Shown here: one piece after another, positions 1 to 6,919 of the stretch
How the letters are laid out: each line of letters opens with the position of its first letter
Numbering within the stretch: position 1 is the stretch's first letter
Source of the DNA: JBHICC01 sp046759385
Lineage (GTDB): Bacteria; Pseudomonadota; Gammaproteobacteria; Acidiferrobacterales; SPGG2
Length of the DNA stretch: 50,143 nt
Assembly: GCA_046759385.1 (NCBI GenBank)
Contig: JBHICC010000017.1
Span: 1-50,143 of the forward strand
Direction of reading: 5' to 3'
Program-made: the position numbers and the translations under genes
Notes under the pieces: model-generated
Told to the model about the DNA's origin: nothing
Database searches by the model: none
What the model saw: only the letters and a program-made list of their open reading frames with translations

Positions 1-1613
1 ACCGTTGTACCAAGTAATTGTGATAGCTCGGTCGCGACCGAAAGGCAGACATCGAGGCCCACGGTATCGGCGAGCTCGACCGGCCCCATCGGCATCCCGA
101 ACTCCACCGCTGCACGATCAATCTGCCACAAGGGCACCCCTTCTTCCGCCATCGTCATGGCTTCCATCAGATAAGGCGTCAGGATCCGGTTAACCAAGAA
201 CCCCGGGCTGCTTTTGACGGGTAGCGGCACCTTGCCGATCGCTACCGTAAACGCCAGTGCGCGGTTCAACGCACTTGCCGCTGATCGTTCCCCGCGCACC
301 ACTTCGACAAGCTGCATCCTCGCGACCGGATTGAAAAAATGCAGGCCAACGAGGCGTTGCGGATTACGCAACGCACCAGCGAGTGCCTCAAGCGGGATAC
401 TGGAAGTGTTGCTGGCTAACACTGCCTCGGACGGCGCGAGCCGATCGATCTTCCGGATAAGCTCTTGTTTCGTTTTGCTGTCCTCCACGATCGCCTCGAT
501 CACGAGGTCGGCCTGCTTCAGACCGTGGCCGCGCAAATCAGGCATGAGACGATCCATAGCCCTCTGCACCGCGCGCGGTGTCCGCGCACGTTTCTGGAAG
601 AAGTTGTGAGCGCGCTGCATTGCCCGCGCCAAAACTTCCGCCGTCTGGTCCTGCAGGCTCACATTGAAACCCTTGTAAGCGGCCCACGCGGCTATGTCAG
701 CGCCCATTACACCGGCGCCGATAACATGAACGAACGCAATGTTATGGTCGTGCTTGCGGCCCTGACGTTTCAGTTCCTCCCCGAGCAGAAAGATATGTAC
801 GAGATTGCGACTCGTGCGGCTAACCAGCAGCTCGCCTAGGGAGATTGCTTCCTGCTCTTGACTGGCCTTGCGGCGACGTAGATCGAGAATGCGATAAGGC
901 GCGGGGTAATGATCTGCATTGACTTTTTTCTGCAATCGCTTGGCGACGCGCCGATAAACCAGCGGCCGTATCGGCCACCATCCAGGAAAACGCTTCGGCA
1001 GCGACAATCCGCGGCGCCTCGCAATGCAGGCGCGAGCAGCGTTGAGCAAATGACGCTCAGGGGTAATGTCGTCGACGAGGCCGAGCTTGAGCGCTTGCTT
1101 GGCACTCACACTGCGACCAGTCAACATCAGATCGAGTGCTGGCAGCGGTCCGATAAGTGCGGGTAGCCGTACCGTACCGGCAAAACCCGGATGGATGCCG
1201 AGCCGCACTTCTGGCAACCCCAAGCGCGTCGCGTCGTCATCGCGCGCGACTCTATAGCGACAAGCCAACGCCAACTCGAGCCCACCGCCTAGGCAATTGC
1301 CGTGGATAACGGCGACGGTAGGAAAAGGCAAGTCAGCAAGCCGGTTGAAGATGTGCTGTCCAGCGCGCGCGAGCTCGGCGGCCCGCGCCGAGTCGTTGAT
1401 AGCCTGGAACTCGCGTACGTCGGCGCCTACGATGAACCCGCTCGGCTTGCCTGAGCGTATCAGGAAGCCCGCGGGCGTGTAGCCCTGCATTTCGGAGATG
1501 ATCCCGTCGAATTCTTGCAGCACCTCGTGCGTAAGGATATTGGCAGACGCGCCGGTGACATCCAGGGTAGCAATAAAGCACTCTTGAACTTCGTCCAGTT
1601 GCCAGTGCTTCAC
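1..1613 (-). CDS. fadJ: FadJ-like multifunctional enoyl-CoA hydratase / 3-hydroxyacyl-CoA dehydrogenase (C-terminus off the window)
   Basis: Alpha subunit of the beta-oxidation complex: hydrates trans-2-enoyl-CoA, then oxidises 3-hydroxyacyl-CoA with NAD. About 537 codons are visible, open without a stop to the left edge; homologues have about 700. The crotonase domain (roughly 1-190) carries both expected glutamates, E113 in GGGLELALAC and E135 in LGLPEVRLG. The dehydrogenase domain starts with the NAD-binding motif VIGAGVMGADIA near 298-309 and keeps the catalytic His425 in GLHFFNPV. The start is a GTG whose bases overlap the stop of the thiolase gene (GTGA), so the two are probably translationally coupled. 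The fadI-then-fadJ order matches the E. coli fadIJ pair. Because it starts with GTG and runs off the edge, short antisense or out-of-frame ORFs here can make it look broken; it is not. Confidence 0.9.
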   Translation of the reverse strand, partial: MKHWQLDEVQECFIATLDVTGASANILTHEVLQEFDGIISEMQGYTPAGFLIRSGKPSGFIVGADVREFQAINDSARAAELARAGQHIFNRLADLPFPTVAVIHGNCLGGGLELALACRYRVARDDDATRLGLPEVRLGIHPGFAGTVRLPALIGPLPALDLMLTGRSVSAKQALKLGLVDDITPERHLLNAARACIARRRGLSLPKRFPGWWPIRPLVYRRVAKRLQKKVNADHYPAPYRILDLRRRKASQEQEAISLGELLVSRTSRNLVHIFLLGEELKRQGRKHDHNIAFVHVIGAGVMGADIAAWAAYKGFNVSLQDQTAEVLARAMQRAHNFFQKRARTPRAVQRAMDRLMPDLRGHGLKQADLVIEAIVEDSKTKQELIRKIDRLAPSEAVLASNTSSIPLEALAGALRNPQRLVGLHFFNPVARMQLVEVVRGERSAASALNRALAFTVAIGKVPLPVKSSPGFLVNRILTPYLMEAMTMAEEGVPLWQIDRAAVEFGMPMGPVELADTVGLDVCLSVATELSQLLGTT

Positions 1614-2908
1614 GCCGTTCCCTCGTCAACGCGAACCAGCATCGCACCGCCCTGACCACCACCAATACACAATGTCGCCATGCCGAGGCCGCCGCCTTTA
1701 CGCTTGACCGCTCGCAAAAGATGAAGCACAAGACGTGCGCCACTGGCGCCAACCGGGTGGCCACATGCGATTGCACCGCCTTCGGGGTTGAGGCGCTCGG
1801 GGTCCATTGCGCCTAGCGGCGCAGTCATGCCGAGCTCTTCGCTGGCATAGGCGTTGCTCGACCACGCCGCCTGCGACGCCAACACTTGAGCGGCAAAAGC
1901 CTCGTTTAACTCCATCTGCACCAAATCGTGCATCTGTATATGGTTCGAGGGCAGCAACTTCGCAACCGCATGTACCGGACCGAGGCCCATCTGCCGCGGG
2001 TCCACTCCGGCCCAGGCGTGATCAACAAGCTCGCCGAGTACGGGTAGCTTGTGGCGGCGTACGGCCTCCTCGCTTGCCACTAGCAGCATGGCGGCGCCGT
2101 CGGTTACCTGTGAGCTATTGCCAGCAGTCACCGTACCGTACTTTCGATCAAAGAACGGCTTCAGCTTGGCAAGCTGCTCTGCGTCCGTGTCGTGTCGCAA
2201 CCCGGTGTCTTGCGAGTAGTAGCGGCCCCGTGAGTCATAGAGCACCTCTACTTCTTGATCCAGGTCACCGGCGTCGTACGCCGCCGCCAAGCGTTCGTGG
2301 CTGCGCAACGCATAAGCGTCTTGCTGATCGCGATCGATCGCGAAGCGTTGTGCTAACACCTCGGCAGTTTGGCCCATAGACAGATTGACCAACGGGTCGG
2401 TTAGACCCAGCAGCAACGTAAACACGGGCTTAAGGTGGGCACGTCGAAAGCTCGCGACCGCCCTCAGTCGGGCAAACCTGCTGCGGGCACGCATGACTCT
2501 GGCCAACCACGCCACCATCGCTGCATTCCATTGCACCGGCGAACGGCTCATGGCCTCGGTGCCGCCGGCGAGCACGATGTCGCTGAGCCCAAGCGCTATA
2601 CGTTCGCGCGCCGAGGCGATTGCCTGCAGACCGGACGCGCAGTTGCGTTGCACGGTGTAGGCCGGCACATCATCGCCGCAGCCGAGGCGAATTGCGATCA
2701 CGCGCGCGATGTTGGCCTCATCCGGTGCCGGAATGACGCAGCCGACGATGACCTCGTCGATGTCGCAGGGCCGCAGCGGCACACGCGCGAGCACAGGCCG
2801 ACCCGCCGAGAGCGCAAGGTCAGCCGCACTGAAGGGTCCTGGCTCTCCCTGAACCTTCAAGAACGGCGTACGCGCACCGTCGACTACAAAAATTTTTCTC
2901 GTGGCCAT
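1610..2908 (-). CDS. fadI: Acetyl-CoA C-acyltransferase (3-ketoacyl-CoA thiolase), FadI-like
   Basis: Beta subunit of beta-oxidation: cleaves 3-ketoacyl-CoA with CoA to release acetyl-CoA. The 432-residue length fits FadI (about 436) better than FadA (about 387). Thiolase hallmarks are all present: nucleophile Cys90 in VQRNCASGLQ, the NEAF motif near 335, His384 in CGHPVGASGAR and Cys414 in LCIGGGQGG. The start ATG has AAGG five bases upstream. The gene follows fadE by 82 bp and overlaps fadJ by 4 bp, so fadE-fadI-fadJ form one minus-strand unit covering the dehydrogenase, thiolase and hydratase/dehydrogenase steps. The insert around residues 125-165 is rich in Arg and Ala and may form the membrane or substrate loop of this subfamily. 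Confidence 0.93.
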   Translation of the reverse strand: MATRKIFVVDGARTPFLKVQGEPGPFSAADLALSAGRPVLARVPLRPCDIDEVIVGCVIPAPDEANIARVIAIRLGCGDDVPAYTVQRNCASGLQAIASARERIALGLSDIVLAGGTEAMSRSPVQWNAAMVAWLARVMRARSRFARLRAVASFRRAHLKPVFTLLLGLTDPLVNLSMGQTAEVLAQRFAIDRDQQDAYALRSHERLAAAYDAGDLDQEVEVLYDSRGRYYSQDTGLRHDTDAEQLAKLKPFFDRKYGTVTAGNSSQVTDGAAMLLVASEEAVRRHKLPVLGELVDHAWAGVDPRQMGLGPVHAVAKLLPSNHIQMHDLVQMELNEAFAAQVLASQAAWSSNAYASEELGMTAPLGAMDPERLNPEGGAIACGHPVGASGARLVLHLLRAVKRKGGGLGMATLCIGGGQGGAMLVRVDEGTA

Positions 2909-2990
2909 AAATACCTTGTTACTATTGCTTGGTCATCGGATTCGAGTGCGTCCGCCGCGATGCTTCATGTTACCGCGCAGGCGTCCAACG

Positions 2991-5441
2991 TCACAGACTG
3001 GCCGCTTCGGTGCGTTTACTCGACCCCACTAAGGTCGTGTTCGCCGGAAAATCATCGACTTCTATAACTTGCGCCCTTGCGGCGAGTGCTGCGCGCAACT
3101 TGCCCGCGCCTGCATCATCGATGACGCCCAGACGCAGCGCAGTGCCTATCAAGCTCTCATGGTCGCGCGTCTCAAGCGCGCTGTTTTCGAGTGCGCGGTA
3201 GAGCTTGCGTTCCAGCGGTTCGGCAGCGATGACCTTGGGCAACGCGTCCTCCAGCCGACCAACAGGATCAGCTGGATCTTGCGGCAGATACATGCCCTCG
3301 GTAAGCCGGTCACGAGCAGCCGAAGGGGCCAACAGTATTGACGCCACTTGGTGCCCTAGGCGATCGCTCGGCACGCGAAATCGGCGACCGAGCGGGAATA
3401 CGAAGCGACGCAGCACCCATGCTACCCGGCGCGCGGGAAAGTTTCTGATGACACCGTCGAGTGCCTGCTGAATCCGGTAAAGCGCGTCTTCGCAAACCCA
3501 CTTCACCACCGGTAGGTCTGCCTTCGGTCTGCCCTGGTCCTCGAACCGCTTCAACGCCGCGGAAGCGAGATACATATAGCTCAACGCGTCCGCGAGGCGT
3601 CCCGAGAGCTTCTCCTTGCGCTTAAGCGCACCGCCAAGCAACACCATCGCCACATCCGAAGTAAACGCAAACGCCGCGCTCATTCGGGTGAGGTGTTGAT
3701 AGTAGCGGCGGGTCGGACCAGATAACACCACCCGTGTAATGCGTGCGCCGGTCAGTCCCAACAGCAATGCGCGCGCGGCGTTACTTATGATATAGCCGGC
3801 ATGCCCGAAGAACGCTTGATCGAACTGTTTTGAAGCGCGGCGTTGGTTAGTGTCCGCAATTGCCTCCATCTCCTTATACACATACGGATGACACCGAATC
3901 GCGCCCTGGCCGTAGATGATGAGCGAGCGCGTCATGATGTTTGCGCCCTCAACCGTGATCGGGATCGGCAAACCCTGATATGCGCGTCCCAATACGTTAC
4001 GTGGGCCGAGGCAAATGCCGGCTCCACCGTGAATGTCCATGGCATCGTTAATCACGTGCCGCATGTGCTCCGTCAGGTGGTACTTGACGATCGCCGAGAC
4101 CACCGAGGGCTTTTCACCGAGGTCAACCGCCTGCGCTGTTAAGGTGCGGGCCGCATCCATCATGTAGGTATTGCCAGCGATGCGCGCGAGTGCTTCTTCG
4201 ATCCCCTCAAAACGGCCTATAGGCAGTTTGAACTGCCGGCGTATGCGCGCGTAGGCCCCAGTAACTCGGCTCGCCACCTTACCGCCGCTCGTACCGAGCG
4301 CCGGCAGTGAAATGCCCCGCCCCGCCGCCAGCCGTTCCATCAGCATACGCCACCCTTGTCCAACACCTTCCCTACCGCCGATCACCCAGTCAATGGGGAT
4401 GAATACGTCCTTTCCGCTGTTGGGCCCGTTTTGAAACGGCACTCCCAGCGGGTCATGTCGTCGACCGATAGTTACCCCGGGCGTGTCCGTCGGTATCAGC
4501 GCCGCTGTTATGCCGAGTTCTACTTGGTCCCCCAGTAACTGATCCGGGTCGTGGAGCTTGAAGGCCAAACCGAGCACGGTCGCGACCGGGCCCAAGGTAA
4601 TGTAGCGCTTGCGCCAGTTGAGGCGGATGCCGAGGACGTCCCGCTGGCGGCAAACAATCCCCGTGTCCGGCATCGCAGCTGCATCACTGCCAGCCTCGGC
4701 GCTAGTTAGGGCGAAACAGGGGATCTCCTCGCCGCGGGCGAGGCGCGGCAAGTAGTGGTCTTTCTGCTCGTCAGTACCGTAGTGCAGCAGCAGCTCTGCC
4801 GGTCCCAGCGAGTTGGGCACCATCACGGTGGTCGCAACCGCGATACTGCGGCTAGCGAGCTTCATCACGACTGCCGAGTGCGCTAGTGCCGAGAACCCCA
4901 TCCCCCCGTAGCGTTTGGGAATGATCAAACCGAGAAAGCCGTTCTCGCGCACGAAGCGCCAGATCTCGGGAGGCAAATCGTGAAGCTCGTGCGTAATCTG
5001 CCAGTCGTCGACAATACGGCAGAGCTCCTCGACCGGTCCATCTAGAAAGGCCTGCTCTTCAGCAGATACGTGCGGTGGCGGAAGGTCGAGTAATGCGCGC
5101 CAGTTCGGAGCCCCGCTAAACAGTTCCGCATCCCACCACACGGTACCGGCCTGCATCGCCTCACGTTCGGTGTCAGACATCTTGGGCATCAGGTTGCGAA
5201 AGATCGCCAGCAGCCGGTTACTGATCAAGGCGCGGCGGAGCAAGCGAATGTTTAGCGGCGCCAAGATCAACACCAATGCGGCGCCTGCGCCGACCAGGAC
5301 CTCGCGCGGGGCGTCGAAGACCAGGCCGAGGAGCGCACTCACAGCGATGAGCGCAGCACTCCATAACCACAACGGCGCCTTAAGGTATGCCAGCGCCCAA
5401 GCACCAGCGGCCATAAGCACCAGCGCGACTAACCCCGCCAT
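2991..5441 (-). CDS. fadE: Acyl-CoA dehydrogenase FadE
   Basis: FAD-dependent acyl-CoA dehydrogenase, the first step of beta-oxidation. The 816 residues match the unusually long FadE/YafH family (814 in E. coli) rather than the 380-residue mitochondrial type. Residues 1-70 are strongly hydrophobic with two membrane segments, then the dehydrogenase core begins near 80. The flavin-site signature CFALTSAEAGSDAAA lies near 245-260, preceded by LGLIIPKRYGGMGFSA. The C-terminal 250 residues are the FadE-specific extension. It is the first gene of the fadE-fadI-fadJ unit and is divergent from the ketosynthase gene across a 335-bp spacer. The start ATG has a GGAG about 11 bases upstream. Family assignment is firm; chain-length preference cannot be read from the sequence. 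Confidence 0.94.
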   Translation of the reverse strand: MAGLVALVLMAAGAWALAYLKAPLWLWSAALIAVSALLGLVFDAPREVLVGAGAALVLILAPLNIRLLRRALISNRLLAIFRNLMPKMSDTEREAMQAGTVWWDAELFSGAPNWRALLDLPPPHVSAEEQAFLDGPVEELCRIVDDWQITHELHDLPPEIWRFVRENGFLGLIIPKRYGGMGFSALAHSAVVMKLASRSIAVATTVMVPNSLGPAELLLHYGTDEQKDHYLPRLARGEEIPCFALTSAEAGSDAAAMPDTGIVCRQRDVLGIRLNWRKRYITLGPVATVLGLAFKLHDPDQLLGDQVELGITAALIPTDTPGVTIGRRHDPLGVPFQNGPNSGKDVFIPIDWVIGGREGVGQGWRMLMERLAAGRGISLPALGTSGGKVASRVTGAYARIRRQFKLPIGRFEGIEEALARIAGNTYMMDAARTLTAQAVDLGEKPSVVSAIVKYHLTEHMRHVINDAMDIHGGAGICLGPRNVLGRAYQGLPIPITVEGANIMTRSLIIYGQGAIRCHPYVYKEMEAIADTNQRRASKQFDQAFFGHAGYIISNAARALLLGLTGARITRVVLSGPTRRYYQHLTRMSAAFAFTSDVAMVLLGGALKRKEKLSGRLADALSYMYLASAALKRFEDQGRPKADLPVVKWVCEDALYRIQQALDGVIRNFPARRVAWVLRRFVFPLGRRFRVPSDRLGHQVASILLAPSAARDRLTEGMYLPQDPADPVGRLEDALPKVIAAEPLERKLYRALENSALETRDHESLIGTALRLGVIDDAGAGKLRAALAARAQVIEVDDFPANTTLVGSSKRTEAASL

Positions 5442-5603
5442 CTCACACTCGACTCCGCTTTCAATTGCTGCACCCGTGTGACCGTGCCCTGAATTTTGTA
5501 GACCTTCAGGTGCGCGGCCGTATCACCCGATGGACCTTAAGTATAGGAAACATCGCCCCTTGAAGAGGACCGAGTGCTATTAAACGAACCTTATAACTAT
5601 TTG

Positions 5604-5640
5604 ATTATACAATATAATTTACGATGGAGTACCAAACTCC
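5604..5640. promoter_or_regulatory. AT-rich divergent promoter region with back-to-back TATAAT words
   Basis: The 335-bp spacer 5442-5776 between divergent fadE and the ketosynthase gene holds one clearly AT-rich island at about 5580-5650. TATAAT occurs on the plus strand at 5613-5618 and on the minus strand at 5609-5604. Neither has a convincing -35 at 16-18 bp; the plus-strand candidate would use CTTATA at 5590-5595. A GGAGT-N5-ACTCC inverted repeat (5626-5640) sits beside it. I infer promoters for both directions but cannot fix start sites. Confidence 0.4.
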
Positions 5641-5672
5641 TTCAAATTTTTGAATGATATCACCGGACGCGT

Positions 5673-5693
5673 TTGTTGTTCCGAGAACAGCAA
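5673..5693. promoter_or_regulatory. 21-bp inverted repeat, operator-like, between fadE and the ketosynthase gene
   Basis: TTGTTGTTC (5673-5681), spacer CGA, GAACAGCAA (5685-5693): eight of nine positions are complementary. It lies 84 bp upstream of the plus-strand start and about 230 bp upstream of fadE. The size and dyad are typical for a dimeric helix-turn-helix regulator. It does not match the FadR or PsrA consensus that I know, so the cognate factor is unknown; the neighbouring Fis-type HTH protein is one candidate. Confidence 0.4.
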
Positions 5694-5776
5694 CGTTCGC
5701 GTGCCTTAACTACCGGCGCCAATTCCCAGCCCGGTCCCGACCAACTTTCTAGCTGGTGATTTAAGGAGACATAGAC

Positions 5777-6829
5777 ATGTCAACCACATTATCGCGTTTT
5801 ACCTATACACCTGGACACTCGCGCGTGGTCAGCGCGGGGGTCTACTTGCCTGAGAACCGCGTGACCTCGACAGAGGTCATGGAGCAAGTCGATTCCGTTG
5901 AACGTTTCGGACTAGCCCATGACTGGCTGGAGCGCCTCACGGGAATCAGCGAACGGCGTGTGGCGCCGCACGATATGCTACCGAGCGACATGGCCGCCAG
6001 AGCGGCAATGGAAGCATTGGAACGCGGTGCGATCAATCCGAGGGAAATCGATGCCCTCATCTTCGCGGGCGTCATCCGAGACCACATGCTAGAACCGAGC
6101 ACCGCGCACATCGTCCAAGCAAAGATCGGCGCTGACAACGCTACGGTGTTTGATGTCAACAACGCTTGCTTGGGGTTCATGACCGGCATGCACTTGATGG
6201 ATGCTCTGATCGCCACTGGCCAGGTCCGGCGCGGACTGGTCGTATGCGGTGAACAAGGATATCAATTCACACGCAAGGCCTATGCTGCCATAAACCAAAC
6301 GATGGCGCGCGACGCATTTAACAAGCTTGTCGCTGGCTTAACGCTCGGCGACGCCGGGGCAGCAATGGTGCTGGGCCCGAAGTTGGATCCGGACACCGGA
6401 TTTATGGGATATGCCTCGCACTCACGCGGGCAGCACGCGGCGTTGTGCACTTGCGGCAACCCCACGGAAGAAAGTCCACTTTACACCGACATGACCGCGA
6501 TCATTGGCGAAAGCGAGAAGCTTGTCACCGACGTGTTCTACGAGCTCATGGGCAGACTGAATTGGAGGGCACGAGAACTTTCCAAATATATCGTCCACCA
6601 GGTAGGCACAAAAATTTTTAAGCTATATGCGAAAAATATGCACGTCCCTGTCGGGATCATGCCCAACACGGTTTCAACCCTAGGCAACATAATCACTGCA
6701 ACTATCCCAGTCAACTTGTATCGGTTAATTGTCAACAACGATGTCGAAGACGGACAAAAGGTTGTCTTGTCGGGCGCGGGCAGCGGAATTTGCACCGATC
6801 AGGCGGGTTTGATCTGGCGCGCGGCCTAA
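5777..6829 (+). CDS. OleA/KAS III-like beta-ketoacyl synthase (thiolase superfamily)
   Basis: A condensing enzyme of the FabH/OleA class, 350 residues. The triad is Cys131 in NNACLGFMTGM, His274 in VHQVG and Asn304 in TLGNIITATIP. Cys-to-His spacing (143) and His-to-Asn spacing (30) fit OleA (142 and 30) better than housekeeping FabH (132 and 30), and the NACLG and TLGN contexts are also OleA-like. OleA joins two acyl-CoAs to a beta-keto acid by non-decarboxylative Claisen condensation. Start ATG follows a good AAGGAG at 5763-5768. It stands alone from other fatty-acid synthesis genes, beside beta-oxidation genes and directly upstream of a membrane regulator, so it more likely makes a special lipid or signal than supports bulk lipid synthesis. 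No oleB, oleC or oleD is visible here. Its base composition is more AT-rich than the fad operon. Confidence 0.8.
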   Translation: MSTTLSRFTYTPGHSRVVSAGVYLPENRVTSTEVMEQVDSVERFGLAHDWLERLTGISERRVAPHDMLPSDMAARAAMEALERGAINPREIDALIFAGVIRDHMLEPSTAHIVQAKIGADNATVFDVNNACLGFMTGMHLMDALIATGQVRRGLVVCGEQGYQFTRKAYAAINQTMARDAFNKLVAGLTLGDAGAAMVLGPKLDPDTGFMGYASHSRGQHAALCTCGNPTEESPLYTDMTAIIGESEKLVTDVFYELMGRLNWRARELSKYIVHQVGTKIFKLYAKNMHVPVGIMPNTVSTLGNIITATIPVNLYRLIVNNDVEDGQKVVLSGAGSGICTDQAGLIWRAA

Positions 6830-6919
6830 TATAGATTCTGGCCTTCAGGCGAAAACGTATCCGGACAATACAATCTCGACAACAACGGAATAAGCCCCTT
6901 AGCAAGTGCAGGCCACATC

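Noticed and set aside
1..1613. fadJ looked fragmented because short ORFs appear on both strands
   Set aside because: Reading the minus-strand frame from the GTG at 1613 gives a continuous open reading frame to the window edge with all catalytic motifs; it is partial, not broken.
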